DNA from: Alphaproteobacteria bacterium
GTDB lineage: Bacteria; Myxococcota_A; UBA796; GCA-2862545
NCBI GenBank assembly: GCA_020632885.1
Contig: JACKEQ010000015.1
Location: 1-64,000, forward strand
Length of the DNA stretch: 64,000 nucleotides
Reading direction: 5' to 3'
Part shown: positions 53,701 to 62,516 of the stretch, piece after piece
Numbering within the stretch: the first letter of the stretch is position 1
Layout: each line of letters begins with the position of its first letter
Program-made: the position numbers and the translations under genes
Notes under the pieces: model-generated
The model's database searches: none
Seen by the model: the letters and a program-made list of their open reading frames with translations, nothing else
Told to the model about the DNA's origin: nothing

Positions 53701-56700
53701 CGTCCGTGTCCGCATCGGTGTCGGCGTCCGTGTCCGCATCGGAGTCGGCGTCCGTGTCCGCGTCGGTGTCGCTGTCGGTGTCCGCGTCCGTGTCCGCGTC
53801 TCCGCCACCACCGAACGTCCCGCCGTTCGCCAGCGTGAACGGGCTGTAGCTCGCCGCCGACAGCGTGGTGTGGTTCACCACCGCCCCCGCGGGATCCAGC
53901 TCAGGGCTCCGGTTCACCGACACGTCCGTCGTGGACGCCGCGTACACCAGGGCGTCGATCACCGTCGTGCCGTCCGGCATCCGCAACGAGGCCGTGTCGC
54001 CCCCGTTGTTCATGCCGAGACCACCCGTGCTCGCCAGCTCCTCGTACCCGTTGCTGGGCACCGAGCACTGCGGGTTCCCGCCGCCCCAGATCACCAGCAC
54101 GTCGTTCGGCTGCAGCACCGCACCACCGATGACATGCCGCACCTGGAGCGCGTCCCACAGCTGCATCCCGGTCACGTCCACGGCAACCGCGCCCACGTTC
54201 ACGATCTCCACGAACTCGTCACCCGTCCCGCTGGACGTGCCGTCGCAGTTCGCGTCGCTCGCAGGCGCCGCGAGCACCTCGTTCACCACGAGAGCCGGCG
54301 TCACCGGGTCGGTGTCCGCGTCGGTATCGGCGTCCGTGTCCGCGTCCGTGTCGGCATCGGTGTCCGCGTCCGTGTCCGCGTCCGTGTCCGCGTCCGTGTC
54401 CGCGTCCGTGTCCGCGTCCGTGTCGCTGTCGGTGTCGCTGTCGGTGTCCGCGTCCGTGTCCGCGTCTCCGCCGCCGCCGAACGTCCCGCCGTTCGCCAGC
54501 GTGAACGGGCTGTACGGGATGCCGGGGGCGAGCGTCGTGTGGTCCACCAGCGCACCGGCCGGATCGAGCTCGGGGTCCCGGTTCACAGACACGTCGGCAG
54601 TGGGGCTCGAGAACACGAGCTCATCGATCACGGTCGTGCCATCCGGCATCCGCAGCGACGCGGTGTCGCCCGTGTTGTTGAGACCGAGCTGCCCCGTGCT
54701 CGCGATCTCCTCGTACCCGTTCGACGGCACGACGCAGAGCGGGTTGCCACCGCCCCAGACGACCAGCACCTCGTTCGGCTGGAGCACGCCACCGCCGATC
54801 ACGTGGCGCACCTGGGCCGAGTCCCACAGCTGCATCCCGGTGATGTCGACGGGCACAGAGCCGACGTTCACGATCTCGACGAACTCGTCCTGCTGACCGT
54901 TCGTGGTGCCATCGCAGTTCGCGTCCGAGGCCGGGAGGGCCAGCACCTCGTTCACCACGAGAGCCGGCGTCACCGGGTCGGTGTCGGCGTCCGTGTCCGC
55001 GTCGGTATCGGCGTCCGTGTCCGCGTCCGTGTCCGCGTCCGTGTCCGCATCGGTGTCCGCGTCCGTGTCGGCGTCCGTGTCCGCATCGGTGTCCGCGTCC
55101 GTGTCGGCGTCGGTGTCCGCATCGGAGTCGGCGTCGGTGTCCGCATCGGTGTCGCTGTCGGTGTCGGCGTCCGTGTCCGCGTCTCCGCCGCCACCGAACG
55201 TCCCGCCGTTCGCCAGCGTGAACGGGCTGTAGCTCGCCGCCGACAGCGTGGTGTGGTTCACCACCGCCCCCGCGGGGTCCAGCTCCGGGCTCCGGTTCAC
55301 CGACACGTCCGTCGTGGACGCCGCGTACACCAGGGCGTCGATCACCGTCGTGCCGTCCGGCATCCGCAACGAGGCCGTGTCGCCCCCGTTGTTCATGCCG
55401 AGACCACCCGTGCTCGCCAGCTCCTCGTACCCGTTGCTGGGCACCGAGCACTGCGGGTTCCCGCCGCCCCAGATCACCAGCACGTCGTTCGGCTGCAGCA
55501 CCGCACCACCGATGACATGCCGCACCTGGAGCGCGTCCCACAGCTGCATCCCGGTCACGTCCACGGCAACCGCGCCCACGTTCACGATCTCCACGAACTC
55601 GTCACCCGTCCCGCTGGACGTGCCGTCGCAGTTCGCGTCGCTCGCAGGCGCCGCGAGCACCTCGTTCACCACGAGGGCTGGCGTCACCGGGTCGGTATCG
55701 GCATCGGTGTCCGCATCCGTGTCCGCATCCGTATCGGCATCGGTGTCCGCGTCCGTGTCCGCATCGGAGTCGGCGTCCGTGTCCGCGTCCGTGTCGCTGT
55801 CGGTGTCCGCGTCCGTGTCCGCGTCACCGCCACCGCCGCCCAGGGCCGAGCCGTCGGACAGGAAGCCCGGGCTGGCGCGAAGGAGCGGGTTGAGCGTGAG
55901 GTGACCGATGAACGGGCTCGACGTCGCGAGCTCCGGGTTCCGGTTCATGGACTGGTTGTCCGTGATCACCGTCCAGACGTGCGAGTCGATCACCGTCGTG
56001 TCGGCGGCCGCCAGGACCACCTGGTCGCTGGTGTCGTCGAGGCCGAGAGTCCCCGTGGACGCCGGGATGAACCGGGCCTCCGCGGGCTCGCAGGTGGACG
56101 TGCCCACGTTGCCGAACACCACGAAGGCACGTCCGGGGTCGAGGAGCGAGCCCGGGGCGAAGGTGTGCACCACACCGAGCGTGTTCGAGAGCGTCGCACC
56201 CGAGAGGTCGAAGGTGACCGCCCCCACGTTGACGATCTCGACGAACTCGTCCTCGGTGAGGTCTGGGTTGCCGTCGCAGTTCACGTCGTCCCCGAACGCC
56301 GGATCCGCGAGGATCTCGTTGATGACGACGACGTCGGTGTCGGCATCCGTGTCGGTGTCGGCGTCCGTGTCCGCGTCGGTGTCGGCGTCCGTGTCCGCAT
56401 CCGAGTCGGCGTCCGTGTCCGCGTCCGTGTCGCTGTCGGTATCCGCGTCCGTGTCCGCGTCGCCGCCACCACCGAACACGCCGCCGTTCGCCAGCGTGCC
56501 CGGGCTGTAGTGGGCCGCAGAGAGCGTCGTGTGGTCCACGGGGCTCGCCGCGGGGTCCAGCTCGGGGCTCCGGTTGGCCGACACGTCAGCGGCACCCACG
56601 AACACCAGCTCGTCGATCACCGTGGTGCCGTCCGGCATCCGCAGGGAGGCCGTGTCGCCGGCGTTGTTCATGCCGAGCCCGCTCGAGCTCGCCACCTCCT

Positions 56701-59700
56701 CGTAGACGTTCGACGGAAGCGTGCAGGACGGGTTCCCACCACCCCACACCACCACCGCGTCGTTGGGCTGGAGAACCAGACCCCCGAACACGTGGCGGGA
56801 CTGGAGGGCGTCGCGCAGCACCATGCCCGTCATGTCCACCGGCACCGAGCCGATGTTCACGATCTCCACGAACTCGTCCTGCGAGCCGCTCTGCGTGCCG
56901 TCGCAGTTCGCGTCGGTCGTGGGAGCGGCGAGCACCTCGTTCACCACCAGGGCCGGCGTGACGGGGTCCGTGTCGGAGTCCGTGTCCGCGTCCGTGTCCG
57001 CGTCCGTGTCCGCATCGGAGTCGGCGTCGGTGTCCGCGTCGGTGTCGGAGTCCGTGTCCGCATCGGTGTCCGCATCACCGCCGCCGCCGAACAGGCTGCC
57101 GTCCGCCATCGTGAACGGGCTGTGGTTCGAAGCGGACAGGAGGTTGTGGTTGACCACCGCACCGCCCGGGAGCCCCTCGGGGGTGAGGTTCGCCGAGACG
57201 TCGGACGTCGTGCTGCCGTAGGTCAGCTCGTCGACGGTCGCACCGACGGACGTGAGGATCCGCACGGTCCCGCCGCCGTTGCCGAGGGCCATGAAGCCGC
57301 CCGACGCGTTGTCCTCGTAGGCGCCCGCAGGCACCACGCAGCTCGCGTTGCCCCCGCCCCAGATCACCAGGACCTCCTGGGGTCCGAGCACCTGTGCGCT
57401 GAACCGGTGGAGCTGGGTGGTCGCCGACCACAGCTCGAGGGTGTCGAGGTCGACGCCCACGGTGCCGTAGTTCACGATCTCCACGAACTCGTCGCCGTCG
57501 TCGAAGGCGCCGTCGCAGTTCACGTCGGCCACGGGGACCGCGAGGACCTCGTTGATCACGAGCGTGATGGCGACCGGGTCGGTGTCGGAGTCCGTGTCGG
57601 AGTCCGTGTCGGCGTCGGTGTCCGCGTCGGTGTCCGCATCGGAGTCCGCGTCCGTGTCCGCGTCCGTGTCGCTGTCGGTGTCCGCGTCCGTGTCCGCGTC
57701 GCCGCCGCCACCGAACACGCCGCCGTTCGCCAGAGTGCCCGGGCTGTAGTGGGCCGCAGAGAGCGTCGTGTGGTCCACGGGGCTCGCAGCGGGGTCCAGC
57801 TCCGGGCTCCGGTTGGCCGACACGTCTGGGGCACCCACGAACACCAGCTCGTCGATCACCGTGGTGCCGTCGGGCATCCGCAGCGACGCGGTATCGCCCG
57901 CGTTGTTCATGCCGAGCCCGGTCGAGCTCGCCACCTCCTCGTACACGTTCGACGGAAGCGTGCAGGACGGGTTCCCGCCGCCCCACACCACCACGGCGTC
58001 GTTCGGCTGCAGCACCAGCCCGCCGAACACGTGCCGGGACTGGACCGCGTCACGCAGCACCATGCCCGTCATGTCCACCGGCACCGAGCCGATGTTCACG
58101 ATCTCCACGAACTCGTCCTGCGAGCCACTCTGGGTGCCGTCGCAGTTCGCGTCCGTCGTCGGAGCCGCGAGCACCTCGTTCACCACCAGGGCCGGCGTGA
58201 CGGGGTCCGTGTCGGAGTCCGTGTCCGCATCCGTGTCCGCGTCCGTGTCCGCGTCCGAGTCGGCATCGGTGTCCGCGTCCGTGTCGGAGTCCGTGTCCGC
58301 ATCGGTGTCCGCGTCGCCCCCCCCGCTGAAGGGCGTGCCGTTGGCGTACGTGCCGGGGCTGTAGGTCGCCGCGGCGAGCGTGGTGTGTGCCACGATGGGA
58401 GCATCGGTGTCGATCTCGGGCGAGCGGTTCACCGAGACGTCCGGAGTGCTCGAGGCGTACGCGAAGACGTCGACCACCGTGCCGGAGGCCAGCTCCAGGG
58501 TGAGCGTCTCCGTCGAGGCGTTGAGACCCAGCGAGCCCGTCGAAGCGAGGTCGTCGTAGGCGCCCGGCACCACGGGGCAGTTGGGGTTGCCGCCGCCCCA
58601 GATCACGATGGCCTCGAGCGGGCCGAGCGTGCCGCCAGAGAAGACGTGGCGGGTCGTCGCCGTGTCCCTGAGGACCAGGCCCGTGAGGTCCACGGACACT
58701 CCGCCCACGTTCACGATCTCGACGAACTCGTCCTGCGTGCCACTGATGGACCCGTCGCAGTTCGCGTCGGTCGTCGGCTGCGGGTTCGCCTCGTTGATGA
58801 CGAGCATCGGGACGATCTCGGTGTCCGTGTCGGCGTCGGTGTCCGCATCGGTGTCGGCGTCCGTGTCCGCATCGGTGTCGGCGTCCGTGTCCGCATCGGT
58901 GTCGGCGTCCGCGTCGCTGTCGGCGTCCGCATCGGCATCGGCATCGGCGTCGCTGTCGGCGTCCGTGTCCGCGTCGCCACCACCGCTCGTGATGGGCGCG
59001 CCGTTCGCGAGGGTGCCGGGGCTGTAGGGCACGCCCGGCGCGAGGTCGGTGTGCATCAGCCAGCTCGCCACGGGGTCGAGCTCGCGCGACCGGTTCACGG
59101 AGACGTCGTTGCTCGCCTCGGCGCCGTAGGCTTCCGTGAGCAGGATCTGCGAGCCACGGCGCAGGGTGATGGTGTCACCGCCGTTGTTCAGCCCGAGGCC
59201 GGGGTTGCCGCTCGGCGGCGCGGAGACCTGCACCACGACGTTGGAGGGCAGGGCGCACGAAGGCGTGCCACCGCCGTAGACGACGAGCACGTCGAAGGGT
59301 GCGAGCACCGTGCCCGAGGGGATGACGTGGCGCGAGAGGGGCGCGCCGTCCCAGATCTCCACACCGGAGAGGTCGGAGGGCGTGGTGCCGATGTTCACGA
59401 TCTCGATGAACTCGTCTTCGCTGGTGCTGGCGGTGCCGTCACAGTTGGCGTCGCCCGCGGTCGTCGACGGATCCGCATGGATCTCGTTGATCATGACGAG
59501 GCCGATGTCGGCGTCCGTGTCCGCATCGGTGTCCGCGTCCGCATCGGCGTCCGCGTCCGCGTCCGCATCGGCGTCCGCATCGGCGTCCGCGTCCGCATCG
59601 GTGTCCGCGTCACTGTCGGCGTCCGCGTCCGCGTCGCTGTCGGCGTCCGCATCGGCGTCCGCGTCACTGTCGCTGTCGGCGTCCGTGTCGGCGTCACCGC

Positions 59701-62413
59701 CGCCGCCACCGAAGGGGAAGCCGTCTACGCGGGTGCCCGGGCTGGCGGGCCCGAAGGCGCTCACGATGGTGTCGTGCGGGAGGAAGGCCGACGCGCGGTC
59801 GAGCTCGGGGAAGCGGTTGAGGGACGTGTTGTTTCCGCCCTCCGCGCCGTAGACGAGCTCGTCGAGGATGCGGAAGCCACCGTCGAACAGCGTGACCGTG
59901 TCGCCGGAGTCGTTGAGGCTCAAGAAGCCCGCGCTAGCCGTGAAGACCTGGACGTTCGCGGGCAGGTTGCAGGACGGCGTGCCCCCGCCGTAGACCACCA
60001 CCACGCCGCCGGGCGGGACGACCGTGCCGAACGCGAAGTCGTGACGGAGGCTGGAGCTGTCGGCGATGCCGCCGCCGGACAGATCGACGGGACCCAGACC
60101 GACGTTCACGATCTCGACGAACTCGTCCGTGCTGCCGGTGACGCCGTCACAGTTCGCGTCGAAGGTGCCGGGGTCGGCGAGCACCTCGTTGATGACCAGC
60201 TCGCCGAGGAGCCCGGTGTCGGTGTCGGAGTCGGTATCGGCGTCCGCGTCGCTGTCGGCGTCCGCATCGCTGTCGGCGTCCGAGTCCGCGTCCGCGTCGC
60301 TGTCGGAGTCGGCGTCCGCATCGGAGTCACTGTCGGAGTCCGCGTCGGCGTCCGTGTCCGACTCGGAGCCCACGGGGGAGTCGAAGGAGCCGCCGTTCGC
60401 CAGGCGGCCCGGGCTGGTGCGACCCGTGGCGCCGAACACGGTGAGGTGGTCGACGTAGGGCCGGCTCGGGTCGAGCTCCGGGGAGAGGTTGATCGAGCCG
60501 TCGATGTTCGCCTCGGGCCCGTAGGTGGCCTGGACCACGAGCGCGCCCGCGTAGTCGAGCACGGTGACGGTGTCGCCCGAGTTGTTCAGACCGAGACCGC
60601 CGGTCGTGCTGACCTGGTAGAGGACGTTGGAGATGGGCGGGCAGTTCGCGATGCCACCGCCCCAGACCACCACCCCGCCGAAGGGCTGGAGCACGGTGGA
60701 CGGCGGGAAGACGTGACGCTCGGCCGTGCCGTCCGAGACGCTGCCGCCGGACAGGTCCACCACGGTGGGGCCGAGGTTGACGATCTCGATGAACTCGTCC
60801 TGCGAGAGGTCCGGGTTCGAGTCGCAGTTGCTGTCCATGCCGACGGCGGGATCGGCGAGGATCTCGTTGATGACGACGTTGTAGCCGGGGTCGGTGTCGG
60901 TGTCGGCGTCGGAGTCGGAGTCCGCATCGGCATCGGCGTCCGCGTCCGCGTCCGCATCGGTGTCCGCGTCGCCGCCCGTGTCGACCGGGCCCGTCCAGCT
61001 CGAGAACTCGCCCTGGTTGGCGAGCGTGCCCGGCGACCATCGCTCGACGGCCCCGACGATGTTGGAGTGGAGCGTGAACCCACCGTTGGAGAGCTCGGGG
61101 CGACGGTTGATGGCCTCGTCCTGCCCGGCCTCACCGCCGTAGGTGACCTCCTGGATGACGTTGCCCACAGCGTCGAGGAGACGCACCGTGTCGGCCGTGT
61201 TCGAGAGCCCGAGGCCGCCCGTGCTGGCCGTCTGGACGACCGTGCCGCCCGGGAGGCGGGCGCACCACGAGCCGCTGGAGCCGAAGTTGAACGAGGGCGT
61301 GCCGCCGCCGAACACCACGATGGCCGTGCCGGAGGGGACGATCGTCCCCGGCGGGAACACGTGCCGCTGGGTGTTGCTGTCGCGCAGCTCGACGCCCGAG
61401 AAGTCCGCGCTGGTCGGCCCGATGTTCACGATCTCCACGAACTCGTCGGCGCCGGCGTCGATGTTGCCGTCGCAGTTCGAGTCGCCATCGAGCATCGGCG
61501 GGTCGGCCAGGATCTCGTTGATCACCACGGTACCCAGGAAGGGTCCGGGAGGCGCACCGGTGTCGGTGTCCGCGTCGCTGTCGGTGTCCGCGTCAGCGTC
61601 CGCATCGGTGTCCGTGTCGGTGTCGGTGTCCGCGTCGCCGCCGGTGTCCGTCGGGATGTCGAGAGCCGTGTAGTCCGCCTTCCGGCCCGGCGACATCGGC
61701 TCCGAGGAGCGCGTGAGGTGCGGGACCATCGTGGTGCCCGTGATGTCGGGAGCCAGCGTGATGGACTGGTTGTTGTTGGCCTCCGGGCCGTAGTCGTAGA
61801 GGGCGAGGATGCCGCCCGCGACGTCCACGATGCTCACCGTGTCGCTCGAGTTGTTGAGCCCGAGGCTCCCGCTCTCCGCGGTGACCGGACGCGCGTTGGG
61901 CGGCATCGCGATGCACCACGGCTTCGAGGACGTGCCGTCGAACGTGGGCGTGCCGCCACCGAAGACCACGAGGGCCTGACCGGGATCGAGCACGGTTCCC
62001 GGGGGGAACGTGTGACGGACGTCCGACCCGTCCTGGAGGGTGGCACCGGAGAGGTCGATGGGCTGCCCGCCCACGCTCACGATCTCGACGAACTCGTCCT
62101 GGCTGGTGTCCACGACGCCGTCGCAGTTCGCGTCGCCCTCGATGGTGTCGGGGTCCGAGAGGATCTCGTTGATGATGATGGCCGCCCCGACGGGGTCCGT
62201 GTCGGCGTCGGTGTCCGCATCGGCGTCCGCGTCCGCGTCGCTGTCGGTATCGGCGTCCGCATCCGAGTCCGCGTCGCTGTCGGCATCGGCGTCGGTGTCG
62301 ACGTCCGAGTCGCTGTCCGCGTCGGTGTCCGCGTCTCCGCCGGTTGGCTGGGGCGAGATGCCCTTGCACGCCAGGACCGATCCGAGAAGGGGGAGGAGAA
62401 GCAGGATACGCAC
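50741..62413 (-). CDS. Giant lipoprotein of 18 lamin-tail domains with acidic linkers
   Basis: The product is about 3,890 residues. GTG at 62413 has GGAGG 5 bp upstream and gives MRILLLLPLLGSVLAC, a lipobox at Cys16 followed by Lys, so it should go to the outer membrane. Eighteen lamin-tail domains follow. The first 16 are each preceded by an Asp-rich linker; units 17 and 18 directly follow their neighbours. Each domain starts with a strand such as VVNEVLA, then D-x-N-C-D-G...DEFVEIVN, a core VVWGGGNP, a second Cys region and VSPGT-like ends. The D-x-N-x-D-G loop resembles an EF-hand or dockerin. Total charge is strongly negative. A calcium-dependent adhesive or structural fibre on the cell surface is plausible, but the ligand is unknown. 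Confidence 0.9.
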   Translation of the reverse strand: MRILLLLPLLGSVLACKGISPQPTGGDADTDADSDSDVDTDADADSDADSDADADTDSDADADADADTDADTDPVGAAIIINEILSDPDTIEGDANCDGVVDTSQDEFVEIVSVGGQPIDLSGATLQDGSDVRHTFPPGTVLDPGQALVVFGGGTPTFDGTSSKPWCIAMPPNARPVTAESGSLGLNNSSDTVSIVDVAGGILALYDYGPEANNNQSITLAPDITGTTMVPHLTRSSEPMSPGRKADYTALDIPTDTGGDADTDTDTDTDADADADTDSDADTDTGAPPGPFLGTVVINEILADPPMLDGDSNCDGNIDAGADEFVEIVNIGPTSADFSGVELRDSNTQRHVFPPGTIVPSGTAIVVFGGGTPSFNFGSSGSWCARLPGGTVVQTASTGGLGLSNTADTVRLLDAVGNVIQEVTYGGEAGQDEAINRRPELSNGGFTLHSNIVGAVERWSPGTLANQGEFSSWTGPVDTGGDADTDADADADADADADSDSDADTDTDPGYNVVINEILADPAVGMDSNCDSNPDLSQDEFIEIVNLGPTVVDLSGGSVSDGTAERHVFPPSTVLQPFGGVVVWGGGIANCPPISNVLYQVSTTGGLGLNNSGDTVTVLDYAGALVVQATYGPEANIDGSINLSPELDPSRPYVDHLTVFGATGRTSPGRLANGGSFDSPVGSESDTDADADSDSDSDADADSDSDADADSDADSDADADSDADADTDSDTDTGLLGELVINEVLADPGTFDANCDGVTGSTDEFVEIVNVGLGPVDLSGGGIADSSSLRHDFAFGTVVPPGGVVVVYGGGTPSCNLPANVQVFTASAGFLSLNDSGDTVTLFDGGFRILDELVYGAEGGNNTSLNRFPELDRASAFLPHDTIVSAFGPASPGTRVDGFPFGGGGGDADTDADSDSDADADADADSDADADADSDADTDADADADADADADADADADADADTDADTDADIGLVMINEIHADPSTTAGDANCDGTASTSEDEFIEIVNIGTTPSDLSGVEIWDGAPLSRHVIPSGTVLAPFDVLVVYGGGTPSCALPSNVVVQVSAPPSGNPGLGLNNGGDTITLRRGSQILLTEAYGAEASNDVSVNRSRELDPVASWLMHTDLAPGVPYSPGTLANGAPITSGGGDADTDADSDADADADADADSDADADTDADTDADTDADTDADTDADTDADTDTEIVPMLVINEANPQPTTDANCDGSISGTQDEFVEIVNVGGVSVDLTGLVLRDTATTRHVFSGGTLGPLEAIVIWGGGNPNCPVVPGAYDDLASTGSLGLNASTETLTLELASGTVVDVFAYASSTPDVSVNRSPEIDTDAPIVAHTTLAAATYSPGTYANGTPFSGGGDADTDADTDSDTDADTDADSDADTDADTDADTDSDTDPVTPALVVNEVLAAPTTDANCDGTQSGSQDEFVEIVNIGSVPVDMTGMVLRDAVQSRHVFGGLVLQPNDAVVVWGGGNPSCTLPSNVYEEVASSTGLGMNNAGDTASLRMPDGTTVIDELVFVGAPDVSANRSPELDPAASPVDHTTLSAAHYSPGTLANGGVFGGGGDADTDADTDSDTDADTDADSDADTDADTDADTDSDTDSDTDPVAITLVINEVLAVPVADVNCDGAFDDGDEFVEIVNYGTVGVDLDTLELWSATTQLHRFSAQVLGPQEVLVIWGGGNASCVVPAGAYEDNASGGFMALGNGGGTVRILTSVGATVDELTYGSTTSDVSANLTPEGLPGGAVVNHNLLSASNHSPFTMADGSLFGGGGDADTDADTDSDTDADTDADSDADTDADTDADTDSDTDPVTPALVVNEVLAAPTTDANCDGTQSGSQDEFVEIVNIGSVPVDMTGMVLRDALQSRHVFGGLVLQPNDAVVVWGGGNPSCTLPSNVYEEVASSSGLGMNNAGDTASLRMPDGTTVIDELVFVGAADVSANRSPELDPAASPVDHTTLSAAHYSPGTLANGGVFGGGGDADTDADTDSDTDADTDADSDADTDADTDADTDADTDTDADTDVVVINEILADPAFGDDVNCDGNPDLTEDEFVEIVNVGAVTFDLSGATLSNTLGVVHTFAPGSLLDPGRAFVVFGNVGTSTCEPAEARFIPASTGTLGLDDTSDQVVLAAADTTVIDSHVWTVITDNQSMNRNPELATSSPFIGHLTLNPLLRASPGFLSDGSALGGGGGDADTDADTDSDTDADTDADSDADTDADTDADTDADTDADTDADTDPVTPALVVNEVLAAPASDANCDGTSSGTGDEFVEIVNVGAVAVDVTGMQLWDALQVRHVIGGAVLQPNDVLVIWGGGNPQCSVPSNGYEELASTGGLGMNNGGDTASLRMPDGTTVIDALVYAASTTDVSVNRSPELDPAGAVVNHTTLSAASYSPFTLANGGTFGGGGDADTDADTDSDTDADTDADSDADTDADTDADTDADTDADTDADTDADTDADTDADTDADTDADTDADTDPVTPALVVNEVLALPASDANCDGTTNGQQDEFVEIVNVGSVPVDITGMQLWDSAQVRHVIGGGVLQPNEVLVVWGGGNPLCVVPSNGYEEIASTGQLGLNNTGDTASLRMPDGTTVIDELVFSSPTADVSVNRDPELDPAGALVDHTTLAPGIPYSPFTLANGGTFGGGGDADTDADTDSDTDSDTDADTDADTDADTDADTDADTDADTDADTDADTDADTDPVTPALVVNEVLAAPASDANCDGTSSGTGDEFVEIVNVGAVAVDVTGMQLWDALQVRHVIGGAVLQPNDVLVIWGGGNPQCSVPSNGYEELASTGGLGMNNGGDTASLRMPDGTTVIDALVYAASTTDVSVNRSPELDPAGAVVNHTTLSAASYSPFTLANGGTFGGGGDADTDADTDSDTDADTDADSDADTDADTDADTDADTDADTDADTDADTDADTDADTDADTDADTDADTDADTDPVTPALVVNEVLAAPASDANCDGTSSGTGDEFVEIVNVGTVAVDVTGMQLWDALQVRHVIGGAVLQPNDVLVVWGGGNPQCSVPSNGYEELASTGGLGMNNGGDTASLRMPDGTTVIDALVYAASTTDVSVNRSPELDPAGAVVNHTTLSAASYSPFTLANGGTFGGGGDADTDADTDSDTDADTDADSDADTDADTDADTDADTDADTDADTDADTDADTDADTDADTDADTDADTDPVTPALVVNEVLAAPASDANCDGTSSGTGDEFVEIVNVGSVPVDVTGMQVWDALQVRHVIGGGVLLPNDVLVVWGGGNPQCSVPSNGYEELASTGGLGMNNGGDTASLRMPDGTTVIDALVYAASTTDVSVNRSPELDPAGAVVNHTTLSAASYSPFTLANGGTFGGGGDADTDADTDSDTDADTDADSDADTDADTDADTDADTDADTDADTDADTDPATALVIHEILANPTEDVNCDGTVDAGDDFIELVNPSGSPIDLTGAEVKVHTPSTLVYTFGTFVLQPEEAVVIFSTLGGGCTAPHGSRFFEADASFNLDGGADEVLVNSATSTTLDFELWFGGLGNAGQSMNQSPELSDSGSLVQHTTLASANQSPGTYADGTPFGSFVFVHEVRTAGTEDLNCDGSVNDGDDFIELYNPTRNTVDLSGATIRDTTALRHTFDPGTLVPPGEAIVVFATASTCPVPSGAQFVAASTGSLSFDNSDQALVVKNSRTMDFENWTFATAGQGASITEPVQRTETGLDRHDNISTFLASPGTLADGTWFDGSGPLVINEVLANVSDDVNCDGTADSGQDEFVEIVNFGSNPVDLSGMTVHDATALRHTFAPGTLLGPNEGFVLWGGGNPLCSMPTNVLEDLASSGGLGLNNTGDTVTLQAADGGVVDSITFSATTANVSANRNPELDPTGAVVDHTTLSALENSPGYLSDVSEF
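50750..62343 (-). repeat. Array of 18 lamin-tail units and 16 Asp-rich linkers
   Basis: Approximate domain positions, from the protein N-terminus: 61670-62190, 61000-61540, 60380-60880, 59715-60212, 58990-59505, 58330-58815, 57725-58200, 57090-57575, 56475-56958, 55845-56330, 55205-55690, 54485-54975, 53822-54305, 53095-53580, 52380-52865, 51725-52205, 51235-51715, 50750-51230. Linkers of 90-230 bp lie before each of the first 16. On the plus strand the linkers read as runs of GTCNGCGTC-like triplets. Confidence 0.88.
52209..55838 (-). repeat. Near-identical DNA repeat block in the giant gene (units 11-15)
   Basis: Units 11, 13, 14 and 15 are nearly identical even at silent positions, in tandem units of about 720-750 bp, with unit 12 more divergent between them. 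Silent differences are shared between non-adjacent copies. Units 15 and 13 both have GGGATCCAGCTCAGGG, while 14 and 11 both have GGGGTCCAGCTCCGGG. This indicates recent duplication or gene conversion. Such a block may be mis-assembled in short-read data. Confidence 0.85.
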
Positions 62414-62423
62414 GACGGCCTCC

Positions 62424-62441
62424 GGCGGCCAGAGGGCCGCC
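62424..62441 (-). promoter_or_regulatory. 7-bp hairpin directly 5' of the giant gene's ribosome-binding site
   Basis: GGCGGCC and GGCCGCC pair around a 4-nt loop. In the mRNA the stem ends immediately before GGAGG. The second arm can alternatively pair GGCC with a GGCC just downstream, which would place GGAGG in the loop. A translational control element is possible but not shown. Confidence 0.4.
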
Positions 62442-62445
62442 CCCA

Positions 62446-62454
62446 CCCGTAGCA
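62446..62454 (-). promoter_or_regulatory. Extended -10-like element (TGCTACGGG) for the giant gene
   Basis: On the minus strand TGC-TACGGG lies about 33 bp before the GTG at 62413. It matches the motif at 838 and 20657 except at the last base. Transcription would start at about the 62424-62441 hairpin, giving a short leader that contains the ribosome-binding site. Confidence 0.35.
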
Positions 62455-62516
62455 CGGATCGCCGGGCCTCGCTCCCCTGCCGCGGAACCGGCACAGAACC
62501 GAGACAGCCGCCGAGG

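Noticed and set aside
52209..62340. CRISPR-like or microsatellite array
   Set aside because: Repeats are imperfect triplet-periodic coding linkers within one long frame, with no constant-length spacers or palindromic repeat.
50198..62452. Open frame of over 4,000 codons on the plus strand, antisense to the giant gene
   Set aside because: It is very Arg/Val/His-rich, has repeated RVRVRVGVGVR-like tracts that mirror the Asp linkers, no start signal and spans the DUF72 gene boundary. It is a by-product of high GC and repeated codons.
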